Source: Brachionus koreanus (taxonomy: Eukaryota; Rotifera; Eurotatoria; Ploima; Brachionidae). Taken from it: 30,160 nucleotides of DNA. Where the stretch lies: NCBI GenBank assembly GCA_016987375.1, contig PJRA01000263.1, positions 5,651,849-5,682,008 on the forward strand, written 5' to 3'. Position numbers and translations under genes: made by a program. This document shows, in pieces, positions 10,334-21,092 of this stretch (its first letter is position 1; every line of letters begins with the position of its first letter). The notes below the pieces were generated by a model that was not told where the DNA came from, did not search any database, and saw only the letters and a program-made list of their open reading frames with translations.

Positions 10334-13300
10334 CTAAAAAAACTAAATTAGAATTAAAAGTTTATTTAAAAAAAAATCAAATTTAAATTTATTTTCTGCT
10401 AAAATCCTATTTTAATAAAAATTGCATGTTGTGAAAACAAAAAAAAAACTAAAAATATTTTATATTTAATGAGATTAGTCTTTAGCTTATCATAACTCTA
10501 ATTTTAAATAAACATAAATACCATTTTAAAGTTAAGGTCAAACTATTGTATAATTCAAATCAGAGTATTTTGCTATTTTAGAGCTATTTTTGTTCATAAT
10601 TTTTTGTATAAAAATTTATTATGATTTCAATTAATCATAGAAAGCTTTGCTATGAATTAAGTTTTATACTTGAATAGGCTTTGTCCTTGGAATTGGGCAA
10701 AATTTTGCTCTCCAAAGCGTTCATGCTCTAAATTTGTTTGATAGCGTGCTCGTTTTGATAGATCAAATTTAAACTCTTATTTGAATTATTCGATTAATTT
10801 ATGTTCAAAAACTACGTGTTGTTTCAAGACTCTATTTCAAATTTTCATTTGTTTATTATTTTTGTTATCTAAATATAAGTAATTTAGTAAAAATAACCCT
10901 AAAAAGCTTTATTTTTGAATTCAATTTTAAAAAAAATGGTTCTAAAATGCTTCAAAATTGAAATTTACTTTTTTAAATTTAAAAAAGAAAAATTACAAAA
11001 TTTATAATAATTAACAGCTTTTTAGCATAATTTCGTTTTTTTTAGATTTGGCAATTTTCTCTCTAAGTTATCATAAAATCTTATCTTTTTGTAAAATAAT
11101 CAAAATTTGCATATATATGAGAGTAATTTAACAAGAGGTACCAGAATTTCTTCAGAAATCAAGCAGTGTTGCTGGGAGATACAAGAATAGCAATCATTAA
11201 AGAAATATGCCATTTATTGTCGGGAAAATCTAGCTTTATCAATCGCAAGGTATGGTTAATTGGTGTTGCTGTAAAAAATAACCTTCGATTGCTTAGCTAC
11301 TGTTTAATTAGATTTCGCTAAGAAAATTTATAATTTTTGATTAATAAAACAAACAAAATAGTATTAGAAATTTTGAATTGAAAATCAATTTTTATGCTCT
11401 ATAGTAATATTAATATAGTGATTGCTTTTTTTCGATTAGTTTTAAATTAAATGGAAAATTTTCTCTAGACTCGTAATTTAAGAAAAGCTATGCTTCTATG
11501 CCGAAAGAAAGAAAAAGGCTGAAATTAAAATATATTATTGAATTTTTTATCTCTCAGTTGAAATTTGAATAAAATGAAAAAAAATTTCCTGGCTTATTTT
11601 ACAATTTGCATTCTAGCCTGTTCTAATTGATAAATTAGACAATAATCTGTTCTCTGCTGGATTGTGATAGTTAAAAATAATGAAATTAATAATTTGTTTG
11701 ATGTTAGATTATATTTTTTGGTAAATTTACTGATGAATCTAAAGTATAAAATACCCTAGGGATAATCTTTAATTTATCCTTTAATATTTCAACCGAATTT
11801 TTTAAAAAATATATTTAGAAATTTTTCTTTCAATTATTTATGACAAAAATAGAATAAGAACTAAGAATTGTTCTTAATTTCTGTTTTTTTTTCAAGATTC
11901 ACAAAAAAGCTATTAGTCTAGTTTAAAAATGAATATTGTTTTTTTTATTCAAGATAATTCTTTATTTTTTTAATTTCCCTTTTTTGCATGAATAAATTTC
12001 TTCCTGATTCCTTTAGGAAAAAATACAAAAACAATACGAAGTATTAAATGAATTTTTTGAATCGACTGTTAAATTGTTTTTTAATTCATATTAAAAAACC
12101 AAGAGGCAAAAAACACTAAAAAAATTAAAATATTCAAGACACTGAATAAAACTATTAGCTTTAAGTCTTTTTTTCATATTTTCACAGAGAAATAAATATA
12201 AACTAAAAAAAGCAAATTACAAAAAAAAAGCCTTGAACTAAATAAAATCAATCAAAATTTCTAGTATTTACTTCAAGGCTCTTAAGCTAATTAAAAATTG
12301 ATAATAGACAAGTTTGTGTCAAATTTTTTGTTTTTTTATATTCGAAAAAAATTATGATAAAATAGAAAATTAAAAGAGATTTTTCAAATAAGTATCTGCT
12401 TTTTTTTTAAAACCCGATTTTGTCACAGTATAAATCAAATAAATATTTATTAAATTTTTCGATAAATTTTATTATTAAATTGTTTTGAAACTAAAGACAA
12501 TGTATAAATAATGCATATTTACTAGTGAAACAAAAACATTATCACAGACATGTTTTAAAGCCTATCCATCATACCATCACTTTCATAAACATAAATTTTT
12601 TTTTTTGCCAAATATAGAAGCTGACTATGAGTTTCAGCAGGATTTAGGTCTTTCTAAAATTAATTTCCCGACAAAAGACCATAAATACTTTTTTGAATAT
12701 GTTTTTAAGTATTTAAATTGAAAATTCGACCAAAATTTTTATAATAATTTACGAATGATTTATTCTTTAAGCTAGCTTCAGCCAAAAATAAATTCAATTT
12801 ATTAAAAACTCTTTTTCTAAATTAAAAAAATAACATTTTTATGCTTGATAAGAGCATTAAATAGATAAAATGGAGAAATATGGAAGCATTTTTACTTGTA
12901 ATTAATTTAATTTTTTAAATATAAAAAATATAGTTGCTCTATCAGTCAAGTTAAAATTGATTTTTTCTCTGGAAATTTTTAATGCAGAAGAGAAATAGCA
13001 TTAAAGAAAAATTGAAAAAAAATTTAAATGTGTCAGTTTAAGCTCATTTGAAAAATCTTTTGACAAATATAAAAAATATTCGCATGAACTTAGGTCATTT
13101 ATGTTTTAAGAACATTGAATGAAACACGTTTTATTAAAGTATAAAAAGGATTGGTAAAAGTTAAAATTGTTTAGGTCTTTGAACAAACTTACTTCGCTTG
13201 CTTTATACAAATATGAGAAAACATGCTAAAACTTTTTTTAAAAATATATTATTCATATGAAAGTAATTTAAGCTTTGATGGATTAATAATCTTGAGCTTT

Positions 13301-14616
13301 GTAGAGTTTAAGATTCGTCTGGTATATATTTTTGGATATTCTCAACATTATGGTTTGGAACTCGAATCCAATTAAACTCAGGCTTTCAGTAAAAAATTTT
13401 AAACAATTTTAAAATTTTATATTCTTTAAAAAAAAATAATTTTTTATGTTTCTAAACAAGTCTTATGTTATTCAATAAAAATGATTTCTATAAAAAAAAA
13501 TTTTATTCTTAAAAAGATTTCGTCGTTTGAAATCTAACCAATGTATGCTACAAATATTTTGAAATTTTTACTTATTTTGTTAAATTAATTTTAAAAATGT
13601 TTTTTAAAAAAATGGTTAAAAATAATTATCCCTTTTCTGAATGATTCAAATACATTTTTAATTTTAAATAAAATAGAGGCTAAAAAATAAAGGCGGAAAG
13701 TTTAGTTCAAACTAAACATATAATTTGGCATATTCCATAATTACTATTTTTAATAAAATAAATATTTATTTGAAAATGAATTAAAAAAATAAAGTATTTC
13801 AAAATATCTCGTTAAAAGCATTAAAAATACATTTTTTGTTTTAAAAACAACCAGGGTTTGCGTAGAGCCAACATAATTTGGCATTGTAGAAAAATCTACA
13901 TAACTAAATCAACAAAAACAGAAAATTATTATAAGCTTTTTAGAATATAAAGTATTTTGCATCAAAATGACTTTATTTTAAATTTTATTTGCCAAATTTT
14001 TTTAAAAAAGTCTTGTGAAGTGTTGTTAATTTTCGAGCCATGAATAATATTGATATGCTATTTTTTGAATTTTTTTGGAACTTTATTAATTTAGAAGGAA
14101 AATACTTTCTCTACTTTTTAGGTTTTTCTAGTTCAAAACAATAATTTTTGCACATTAAATTCAATTTTTCAGTTAAAGAAAAGAACATATTTTGACTAAG
14201 CAATTGACGTCATCAGACGCAATAAGCTTTGTCATCTTGAGACAGATAGCATGTTCTTTCTTTGCTTAGAAAGACATCAATTAAAGCCTTTTCGGGCTTA
14301 GTAAAAATAAAAATGAAAAAAAAAGAGCGATTAAATCAATAAAAATAAAAATAAATTTGTATGAACACCTTTTTTTTTGTTAATCAATTTAAATTTTAAA
14401 TCAAAAAAATAATATGTATTGAAAAAAATTTACAAAAATAAATAAAAATTAGTTTTTGCATAATAGAATAAAATATTTTAAAGTACCAACATTAACAAAA
14501 TAAGAGAAAATTTTATGAATAACATTAAGTTGTATTATTTACATGCAAGAAATGCTTTTTTTACAAAAAAAAAAATTTAATTTAAAAAATGTATAACTCC
14601 ATTTGATGTGATGAAT
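10334..14616. other. 4.3 kb AT-rich region upstream of anoctamin, no supported gene
   Basis: An unplaced 5' exon of the anoctamin gene and its promoter should lie here, but I cannot identify either. Two stretches stand out as less AT-rich: 10674-10775 (minus strand, open, but with a donor phase that does not fit the next anoctamin exon) and 11127-11321 (plus strand, listed separately). A patch near 14200-14270 has a TGACGTCA palindrome and unusually mixed composition but no coding frame. Everything else is A and T runs. Confidence 0.6.
11127..11321 (+). other. Unassigned 64-codon open stretch, possible exon
   Basis: The plus strand is open from after TAA at 11124-11126 to TAA at 11319-11321, with protein-like content (AVLLGDTRIAIIKEICHLL, then INRKVWLIGVAVKNN). 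There is no ATG. An AG at 11134-11135 and a GTATGG at 11250 could bound a 114-base exon. No neighbouring exon was found and I recognise no family. A transposon fragment is equally likely. Confidence 0.2.
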
Positions 14617-14753
14617 ATTTCTTTTAACTTTAAACATTTGAATTAAATCACCTCTTATGCGCTTTTTGGTTAAATTCGTCAGGTTCAGAGCCTTTAGTCT
14701 ATCATTGTAGTTTAGATCTTTAAAAACAGAAATGGCACGAGTAGCTCTTCGTT
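14617..14753 (-). mobile_element. LINE fragment, 137 bases identical to relic A (1797-1933)
   Basis: These 137 bases are identical, base for base, to 1797-1933. They encode on the minus strand the same C-terminal LINE block (RATRAISVFKDLNYNDRLK through RIRGDLIQMFK). To the left the similarity continues for about 20 bases but at lower identity (CCATTTGA..TGAT.AATA). To the right it stops abruptly at CGTT, where an unrelated plus-strand LINE tail begins. The mix of perfect and imperfect match points to recent copying or gene conversion. Confidence 0.85.
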
Positions 14754-14754
14754 A

Positions 14755-15132
14755 AAAAGCAAGTATAGTTTCAAGATCAAAAGCTGGCTTCGGACGGTCT
14801 AAATAGCCCGGGAAAACAAGAACCTGTCATTAAGCGATTGAGCGACAGCTGATCCGAAATTGTGGAGTGAGGCAGAACCTTTTTACAAACCGGACAGCAG
14901 GAAATTGGCATACTCTAGATGCGGTGAGGTCACAAATACTAACATTTGAAAAAAAATTGACAAGTTACTGAGATAAAAAAAAATTTAAAGTTAAAATAAA
15001 TTTAAAAATAAGTTATCAAAAATAGCTTATTTAAAAAATTGGCCGTAGACTGTTATAATGGAGCGTCTACTTGCGCCACTACTTGGAGACTCAAGTTTCC
15101 CACAGCATTAATACTACTACTACTACTACTAA
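14755..15132 (+). mobile_element. LINE relic C, 3' end with TAC tail
   Basis: The plus strand shows a decayed LINE C-terminus: FFTNRTAGNWHTLDAVRSQ-like residues near 14878-14935 (the usual FTNRVVNDWNSLP block), then ILTFEKKLTSY. About 100 bases of AT-rich insertion or decay follow. A 3' untranslated segment (GGCCGTAGACTG near 15041) leads to a (TAC)n tail at 15108-15130. The 5' part is absent. The element lies just past the 3' end of the Dispatched-like gene, facing it. Confidence 0.65.
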
Positions 15133-15302
15133 TTCTTTTTTTTTTATTCAAATTTGATTTAAAGCTAATTTTAGCCTTTTAAAAATGTTAAAAATTAAAG
15201 AAATTAATTAACAAAACTTAACATTGTACATTTTTTTATTTAATTTTTTTATTCTTTACATAAAAAAAACATAGTTGCTAAAAAAACAAATTAAAAAATA
15301 AC

Positions 15303-18125
15303 TTAATTGGATGCATGATACGTAACACTAGGAATAGACAAATTACTCGAAGATTTAGTTTCAAATTGAATTTGTGAATCAGCATTGAGAAGTTTTCTTG
15401 AATTTCGTCTAGCCATCAAATTTGAATTCCTTCTTGAATGCATGATTGAACTTCGTCTTGATTGAGATGAAATTCTCCTAACTGAATTTCGATTTACTCT
15501 TGGTATTTGCAAATAATTTGGATTTTGATTCGAAAGCGAATTTCGGCCTGCATTCGAATACGAGCCAAAAATGCTATTTCTATGAGAATTCCATCCAGTG
15601 CTGCATCTGCTCAGAGTTCTTCGTCTGTACTCGCCAATATCGATCACATCGGACTCGAGGCATGTCGATATTGTTCTGGCATGCGAAAACACAATTGATG
15701 GAGCAAACGATGAACTAGACGCATGTCGTCCTATCGAGTATCTAACATGCTCGTTAGTTCTTCTGTTTCGTTTAAATTTGGCTAGGATATCTTCACAAAT
15801 TCGTCTAGAGGTCAAGCTCAACAGCGATGGCAAGAACAGAGTCGAGTATAAATAGCTGATGATATTTGAGGAAAAAACTACTTTTCCCAAAGACGAATAA
15901 AACTTGACTGAACTAAACAGAAGAGGTAGACTTCCCAAACTTGACAGAAGGCAATATACCAATATGCTCAAACCAACATTGGAAAATGACCAGACGATAC
16001 AATTATGCTGGTCAACATGTGGCGAGTAGCGTAGTGAAACGCCTTTAAATATGGAATACTGAGATGCCAATATTATTTGCAGTATAAACAAGTTTATGTT
16101 GTAGAGATTTATTTTGAAATCAAGAAAAAGCAACAGAGCGCTAATGTTAGACAATGAACAAATTATACTTATATAGACGCATAGTGATGTAATCAATTTA
16201 GAGCATGAATAAATGCTAATTGCTAAAAGAATTATCAATGAGACTAAATAAGTTAATAAAATTTGTTGTTGGGCTTTTTTTTGAAATAAATAATTTTCCA
16301 TTTGTTTGGAAGTCCACCAAATAAAATTTTCATTTAGTTTAAATTGAATGACCAAATTTTTCCACCATAATTCAATTGAGTTTAAAGCTGATTGAAAATT
16401 TTCAAAATCAATATTGTCAATAGCTATATTGGTATCTAGCTGAATAAAATAGAGACTAGGAACAAGCCGATTTGGCAAAAAAAGTGGGCTAGATTTAAAC
16501 TTTTTGCCTCGATTAGCTTCATATTCAAGGACTTTTAAACTCCACCACTTAATGCACTTGTTAAACAAACTCTCTGTTAGTTCCAGACTTTTGAGCATGC
16601 ATTCAATCTCGAGCTGTTTAAACATCGGCTCAGACAGCTTCTTTTTTGAATAGGCCAAAGTCTCAATTTGCTCAAGATTTTTTGAAATGGATGAATTGAG
16701 AAAAAAATCAGCTAAGCTCAAACTAAAGCAATTGGGTTCTTTGATCCAAACAGGTTGAGAAAATGTTTTCAAATAATCACACAGCTTTTTCATTTGGCTA
16801 AATTGCTCGTAGGCATGATTTTCCATGTCTACATTCAGCAGAGCGTTTACATCCTGGTCATAGTGCTGAATTTTTGAGCCCCAAATAATTGAAATTCTAA
16901 AATCACCGTCAGTAATGGTAAATTTTTTGTCTATGGTAAATTTCGGGTAATAAAAAATGAAAAATTGGCTGAGCAGGCTCAGACCGATGAAGACCAGCAC
17001 CAAAAAAAGTCTTAGCCGAGTGATCATGAATGGAATGTAGTCACTGAAAAGCTTTTTGATCGTGTCATTTAGGTCTATATCGCAAATTTTTATTTGATGC
17101 TTGTACCAAAATTTTTGATGATAGCTGGACAAAAACAAAATGGTTAAAGAATAAAATGAGAAGCCGAAAATCATGTAATTTATAAGCAGAATAATCAGAA
17201 ATAGACAAAATTTTTGAATTATTTCAATTTGATTTAAATAGCTAACAAAAAAAATGAATAAAAATGCCAAATTTTTTGGCACTATGTAATAAAATGACTG
17301 TCTAAATGTGTTGTTGGTGATTTTTGTTGCTACATCGGTCACATGAGCTTTCGAGTTGAAAATAAGCTTACGTGACAACGAATAGCAAATCGATACGATG
17401 AAAGAATCGTTTAAGATGATCAAGTAAAGTGCTACTAGTGATGTGATGTTGAACACCGAAGCTGAGCTACTGTTTGACCGTAGATAAATGTATAAATAGT
17501 AATAGCAAATATAGGAAAATAATATAGTAGTCAGATTTAGTATACAACTGATAAGCAATAGAAGTATTGTGTGAAAAAAGAAAACACTAAATAGAGTTAT
17601 TATCAGCCACGACCAAAATAAAATAGACACATTTGAAATAATTATTTTTTTGTCATATTCAGACTTAAGATACGAGTTTGATGTTAAATTCACTGGTTCG
17701 AGATTGCATTTATCCAACAGATCCAAAAATTGTGTTGTAAAATTCCTATTTTTAGTTAGATAATCGATTGGGTTTGATATTTTGTTTAGGACAGATCGAC
17801 CTTCGTATTCGAACTTGGTAATTTGAACAAATTTGATGTAAAAATAAAAAATTTTTTTTTCAGACAACCAGTAGTCTTTCATAAATGAAAGATTGCAATT
17901 ATTTGTATTGATGAAACATTGTCTTATTTTGACTCGAGACTGCTGCTTCTCTGGGTCCTTTTTTATACTTGACAAGTATTGATTAATTGATTCATCTAAT
18001 TTTAATAATAAAAAATGAATAATAAATTTTATTAGGCTATGAGTAAAAAATTTAACAAATGTAATAGTTTTTCTTAGCACAAGAAAGCCCGGGTGATTAT
18101 TAATGAAAATTTCAAACTTAGTTGT
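15303..18125 (-). CDS. Dispatched-family RND membrane protein, large terminal exon, 5' exon missing
   Basis: One exon of 940 codons plus stop TAA at 15303-15305. It opens after a clean acceptor (a run of T then AG at 18127-18126) in phase 0. The first in-frame ATG lies far inside, so the true start is in an unplaced upstream exon. Dispatched proteins are 12-pass transporters that release lipidated Hedgehog. The residue numbers used here put Val at codon 18080 as 1. HPGF precedes a poorly hydrophobic TM1-like stretch, followed by a luminal loop to about 150. A sterol-sensing-like bundle spans about 152-318, a helix about 356-378, and a second luminal domain (RISIIWGSKIQ, a Dispatched hallmark region) about 379-605. 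Helices 606-755 include the KINLYNINLFILQI and FKGVSLRYSP blocks. The transport acids are reduced: TM4 reads LNDSF instead of a double Asp, and TM10 reads ASQYSIF with no acid. The tail, 760-925, is Ser/Arg-rich with many RRxS-type sites. A candidate AATAAA on the minus strand lies at 15240-15235. A diverged patched-related protein is the alternative. Confidence 0.8.
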   Translation of the reverse strand, partial: TTKFEIFINNHPGFLVLRKTITFVKFFTHSLIKFIIHFLLLKLDESINQYLSSIKKDPEKQQSRVKIRQCFINTNNCNLSFMKDYWLSEKKIFYFYIKFVQITKFEYEGRSVLNKISNPIDYLTKNRNFTTQFLDLLDKCNLEPVNLTSNSYLKSEYDKKIIISNVSILFWSWLIITLFSVFFFHTILLLLISCILNLTTILFSYICYYYLYIYLRSNSSSASVFNITSLVALYLIILNDSFIVSICYSLSRKLIFNSKAHVTDVATKITNNTFRQSFYYIVPKNLAFLFIFFVSYLNQIEIIQKFCLFLIILLINYMIFGFSFYSLTILFLSSYHQKFWYKHQIKICDIDLNDTIKKLFSDYIPFMITRLRLFLVLVFIGLSLLSQFFIFYYPKFTIDKKFTITDGDFRISIIWGSKIQHYDQDVNALLNVDMENHAYEQFSQMKKLCDYLKTFSQPVWIKEPNCFSLSLADFFLNSSISKNLEQIETLAYSKKKLSEPMFKQLEIECMLKSLELTESLFNKCIKWWSLKVLEYEANRGKKFKSSPLFLPNRLVPSLYFIQLDTNIAIDNIDFENFQSALNSIELWWKNLVIQFKLNENFIWWTSKQMENYLFQKKAQQQILLTYLVSLIILLAISIYSCSKLITSLCVYISIICSLSNISALLLFLDFKINLYNINLFILQIILASQYSIFKGVSLRYSPHVDQHNCIVWSFSNVGLSILVYCLLSSLGSLPLLFSSVKFYSSLGKVVFSSNIISYLYSTLFLPSLLSLTSRRICEDILAKFKRNRRTNEHVRYSIGRHASSSSFAPSIVFSHARTISTCLESDVIDIGEYRRRTLSRCSTGWNSHRNSIFGSYSNAGRNSLSNQNPNYLQIPRVNRNSVRRISSQSRRSSIMHSRRNSNLMARRNSRKLLNADSQIQFETKSSSNLSIPSVTYHASN

Positions 18126-18319
18126 CTAAAAAAATTAAATATCTTTTCTAGTCTAATATAAAAATAAAAAGAAATTAACTTTATTATTTAATAAATGGTC
18201 GCTTTAAGCTTAAAAAAAAAGAAAATTACAAAAATAAGAAAAAAGAAATAATTACAAAAAAAGCTTGATGATTAAGACTAGAAAGTCCGGTGTCATTTTG
18301 ACACTTTTTTCTAATGTTT

Positions 18320-18432
18320 TTCAACAAATTCAGATGTAAAATTAAATTTTTTTTTTCAGATAACCAGTTATTTTTCATAAATTAGAGATTTTAATTATTT
18401 CGTATTGATAAAACATTGTTTTATTTTCATAG
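18320..18432 (-). pseudogene. Decayed tandem copy of a piece of the Dispatched-like exon
   Basis: Bases 18320-18432 align with 17825-17932 in the same orientation at roughly 80 percent. On the minus strand they still read KQCFINTK and NNWLSEKK, matching RQCFINTN and DYWLSEKK of the intact gene, but with a stop and frame breaks. The copy lies in the putative first intron or upstream region. It is evidence of a partial tandem duplication or of a once-larger second copy that has eroded. Confidence 0.7.
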
Positions 18433-18689
18433 TTTATCTTCAATCCCTAACCCTTTCTTTTTTTTGTTGGAATAGCTCATTAAATAATTATATATATTTT
18501 TTTTACATTTAAATTTAAATTTTAGCCAGCTATTATATTGAAACAAAAAAATTATAATTAATTCAAAATGATCTGCCTAAATATTTGTTTATTTAATCTT
18601 AAAAAATTTTATAAAATGAAAACTTTGAATAAAAATTTTGGTCATTATTGGAAATTAAGCCCATGAGAAACAGCACTAACTCGGGAAAT

Positions 18690-19440
18690 ATGTCTAGTTG
18701 AAGGTGAAAATGTGCTTAACTTAAAAATGTACAAGACTGATTTAAATACATAATTGTGGAGGTAGTACGAGCCTTCAGATGAATAAAGAGTCAGGTAGAC
18801 CAGCTTTTCTCGATCAAAATGCTTTGCGAACGGCTTTTAAGAGCAATCTCAAGTTTAGCAATCGCTAATTATCAAATGACCTTTGCACATCTCAATCGAC
18901 GGTATCTTGTCACCTTAATTTAATGAACAAAGCAAACAGAAGCTGCCAAATTGCTCCTTATGATTTGACAGATTTCAATATCCAATGATGCATTGAAATC
19001 TGTAGGAAACTACCTAAAAAATCCTCTAGATGAACGGTTTTTCAGATAGATCATTCCTTGTGATGAGAAAAAGATCTATTTTCGAAATTATGATAACAGA
19101 AATTTTTCAGATGAACTTTATGCTTTACTTTAAGATAGCTATACTTCTTTGGTAAACCGAAAACTAGGTTTGTCAAGATAATTCTAGACAAGTGCAAAAA
19201 ATAGAAGAACTGGAAGGTACCAAACTTCTTCCTCATCCAACATATAGCCCAGATCTTTTTTCTTCTGATTATCATCTTTTTCCCTCAATAGCTCATTTCT
19301 TAGAGGATTAATTAACTTTGGACAAGTTGAAAAAAGGTGTTGTGAGTTTTTTGGCTCCAAAAGCCGTGAATGGTACGAGAGAGGAATCAAACTACACTCT
19401 GATAAAGGCTTATATTTTCAAGATTCAGGATTTCAAGATA
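18690..19440 (+). pseudogene. Mariner-type transposase relic
   Basis: The plus strand reads, in order, GSTSLQMNKESGRPAFLDQ, a helix-turn-helix region SQSTVSCHLNLMNKA, APYDLTDFN, CIEICRKL, then IIPCDEKKIYF with the first catalytic Asp. After a gap comes LPHPTYSPDLFSSDYHLF-like sequence with the third Asp, then FLAPKAVNGTREESNYTLIKAY. The order and spacing follow mariner transposases with a D..D34D catalytic triad. The middle Asp (DNARPH region) has been deleted between about 19110 and 19210. Several stops (for example TAA near 18867, TGA near 18988) and frameshifts confirm it is dead. Terminal inverted repeats were not located. Confidence 0.85.
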
Positions 19441-19638
19441 AGCTAGCTATTGCATTTTTTTATTGATAAATTAAAATATTTAAAACAAACGCTAAATTTT
19501 ATGATTAACTCTAATAGTATAAAATAATCATCAGAATTAATTATTAATTAAAATAAGCTTTATCAAAAATACGAGTACTAGAAAAAGTTTAAAAAAGACA
19601 CCGGAAACGCAAGACCAACTTTAAAAACCAATTAAATA

Positions 19639-20081
19639 ATGGATGAGGATTAACAATATAGAACATACACCTTTTTTACATATAAATTTTGACCCAAATT
19701 ATCCAAAAAATATATAAAAATTTTTCAATTTACAATTCCTAATTATTCTAATGCATACCATGGATCTGCTTTACTTTTTTTTATTTACTTTTGCTTACAA
19801 ATAGTTTAGTTTTTACACCCGGAAATTCAGTTCCATCAATAAAACATCATCCTACAAAATGAATTCAAATTGCCAAGTCCAAAAATTAGTCCAAATTTTA
19901 GTCACGATTTGCAAATTTAAATTTCATTTTAGTTTAAGTTTTATGTTTTAGTAACATAATTGGATCATAATTTTCAAGTTCATGCTTTAATTAACTGTTT
20001 TAGAAAGTCAAAATTTAAAATTTTGTTTTTGTTTTGTTTTTTTGGTCTCACATTTTACATGTTTTTTTAATCCTCATCCAT
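19639..20081. mobile_element. 443-base MITE with 15-base inverted ends flanked by TA
   Basis: The left end ATGGATGAGGATTAA (19639-19653) is exactly repeated in reverse complement at 20067-20081. Each end is directly flanked by TA (19637-19638 and 20082-20083), the duplication made by Tc1/mariner-type transposases. The inside is AT-rich with no ORF. It lies 200 bases beyond the mariner relic, but I cannot show that that enzyme moved it. Confidence 0.75.
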
Positions 20082-20083
20082 TA

Positions 20084-20868
20084 ATAATCTATTGAAATCT
20101 AAAATTACAAAATTAAAAGTTTAAACGAGTTTAAATGTGTTTAACATAGTTTAAATTTTGTCCAAATATCAGTACAAATGTTAATTAAATGGATGGTCAT
20201 TATTGAAAAGGCGATGGAGACTTAAATGAACATGCGATATAAAATTAGAAATTAAAGGGCATATATTCAGTGATTTTATTTTAAAAAATAAATCTTACTG
20301 ATATTGATGTATACTATAACTCTCTATTTTCATTAGATCTATTTTTAATTTTTTCTTTTTATTTAAAACTATTTTTACTATTTATTATTTTTTATTTTTT
20401 TTATCTTAATTTTGATTTTTTTATTTTTTTCTTAATCTGAAGAAGCATTAGCTCGGTACAGAAAGTAAATAAATGAATTATGAAATTTTGTGTAAGTTTA
20501 GACTCGTTTAGTCAGAAAATCTACCTAAAATATTATATTATTATTACTGTATTTTTGTAAAAGGGATATGAATTAAATTAACCATTTGTTTTTTTTCAAA
20601 AATATTTTACGTCCATATCTGCTCTTAATTGTTCACGAAAAGATTATACTTTGAGTTTTGACCAAAAATTTAAAAATTAAAAATTAAAAACTGTAAAAAA
20701 TAGAATATTTTTGATTGAATAATTTTCTAAAAATCAAATTTTAAAAGTCAAAATTTTTTTTTCTAGAATTTTTCAAAATTTTGCCATTAAGATACATGTA
20801 AAATAAAGTAGCTGTTTATTCGAATTTATTGACTTTTAAATTAAACATCTAACTTTATTTTTTAAAAA
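20084..20868. other. AT-rich spacer, nothing recognised
   Basis: Between the MITE and the first tRNA gene. Only simple A and T runs and short, stop-rich frames are present; no exon could be defended. Confidence 0.5.
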
Positions 20869-20940
20869 GCTTCGAGCGAGGTTCGAACTCGCGACCTTCT
20901 GCGTGTGAAGCAGACGTGATAACCACTACACTATCGAAGC
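20869..20940 (-). tRNA. tRNA-Val, anticodon CAC (copy 1)
   Basis: The 72-base minus-strand gene folds completely. The acceptor GCTTCGA pairs with TCGAAGC. The D arm is GTGTAGTGGTTATCAC. The anticodon stem TCTGC/GCAGA holds the loop TTCACAC with anticodon CAC, which decodes GTG valine. The T arm GCGAG/CTCGC holds TTCGAAC. There is no intron. The internal A box (TAGTGTAGTGG) and B box (GAGTTCGAACC) are intact. A run of five T directly after the gene on the minus strand serves as the RNA polymerase III terminator. Confidence 0.97.
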
Positions 20941-21092
20941 TGCTTACTTCATGCCTGTTAGAAATTCTGTTTTGATTTCAACTCTTTTAATCAGTGGCTA
21001 ATAATTAAATTTTTTAATTTTTTAATATCTTAAATGGTAAATAAATTGGGTTCATTAATACTTAAACCGTTTTTAAATATTTTTTTTTTAAG

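Noticed and set aside
10674..10775. Possible upstream anoctamin exon on the minus strand
   Set aside because: The open frame and a GTATAA donor are present, but the donor phase (2) does not match the phase needed by the exon at 10333 and no anoctamin motif is visible.
11725..11760. CTGATGA resembling a hammerhead ribozyme core
   Set aside because: The matching GAAA core and flanking stems are absent.
13700..13717. 18-base palindrome GTTTAGTT-CA-AACTAAAC
   Set aside because: Short and AT-rich in a region full of such chance inverted repeats; no context supports a role.
15500..15855. Plus-strand ORFs of 63-85 codons
   Set aside because: They lie antisense to the Ser/Arg-rich tail of the Dispatched-like protein, whose codon bias keeps them open.
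18180..18230. Possible first exon of the Dispatched-like gene, ending at a GTTAAT donor
   Set aside because: The in-frame sequence has a stop eight codons before the donor and no ATG.
19051..19390. Minus-strand ORFs of 68-74 codons
   Set aside because: Antisense to the mariner transposase relic.
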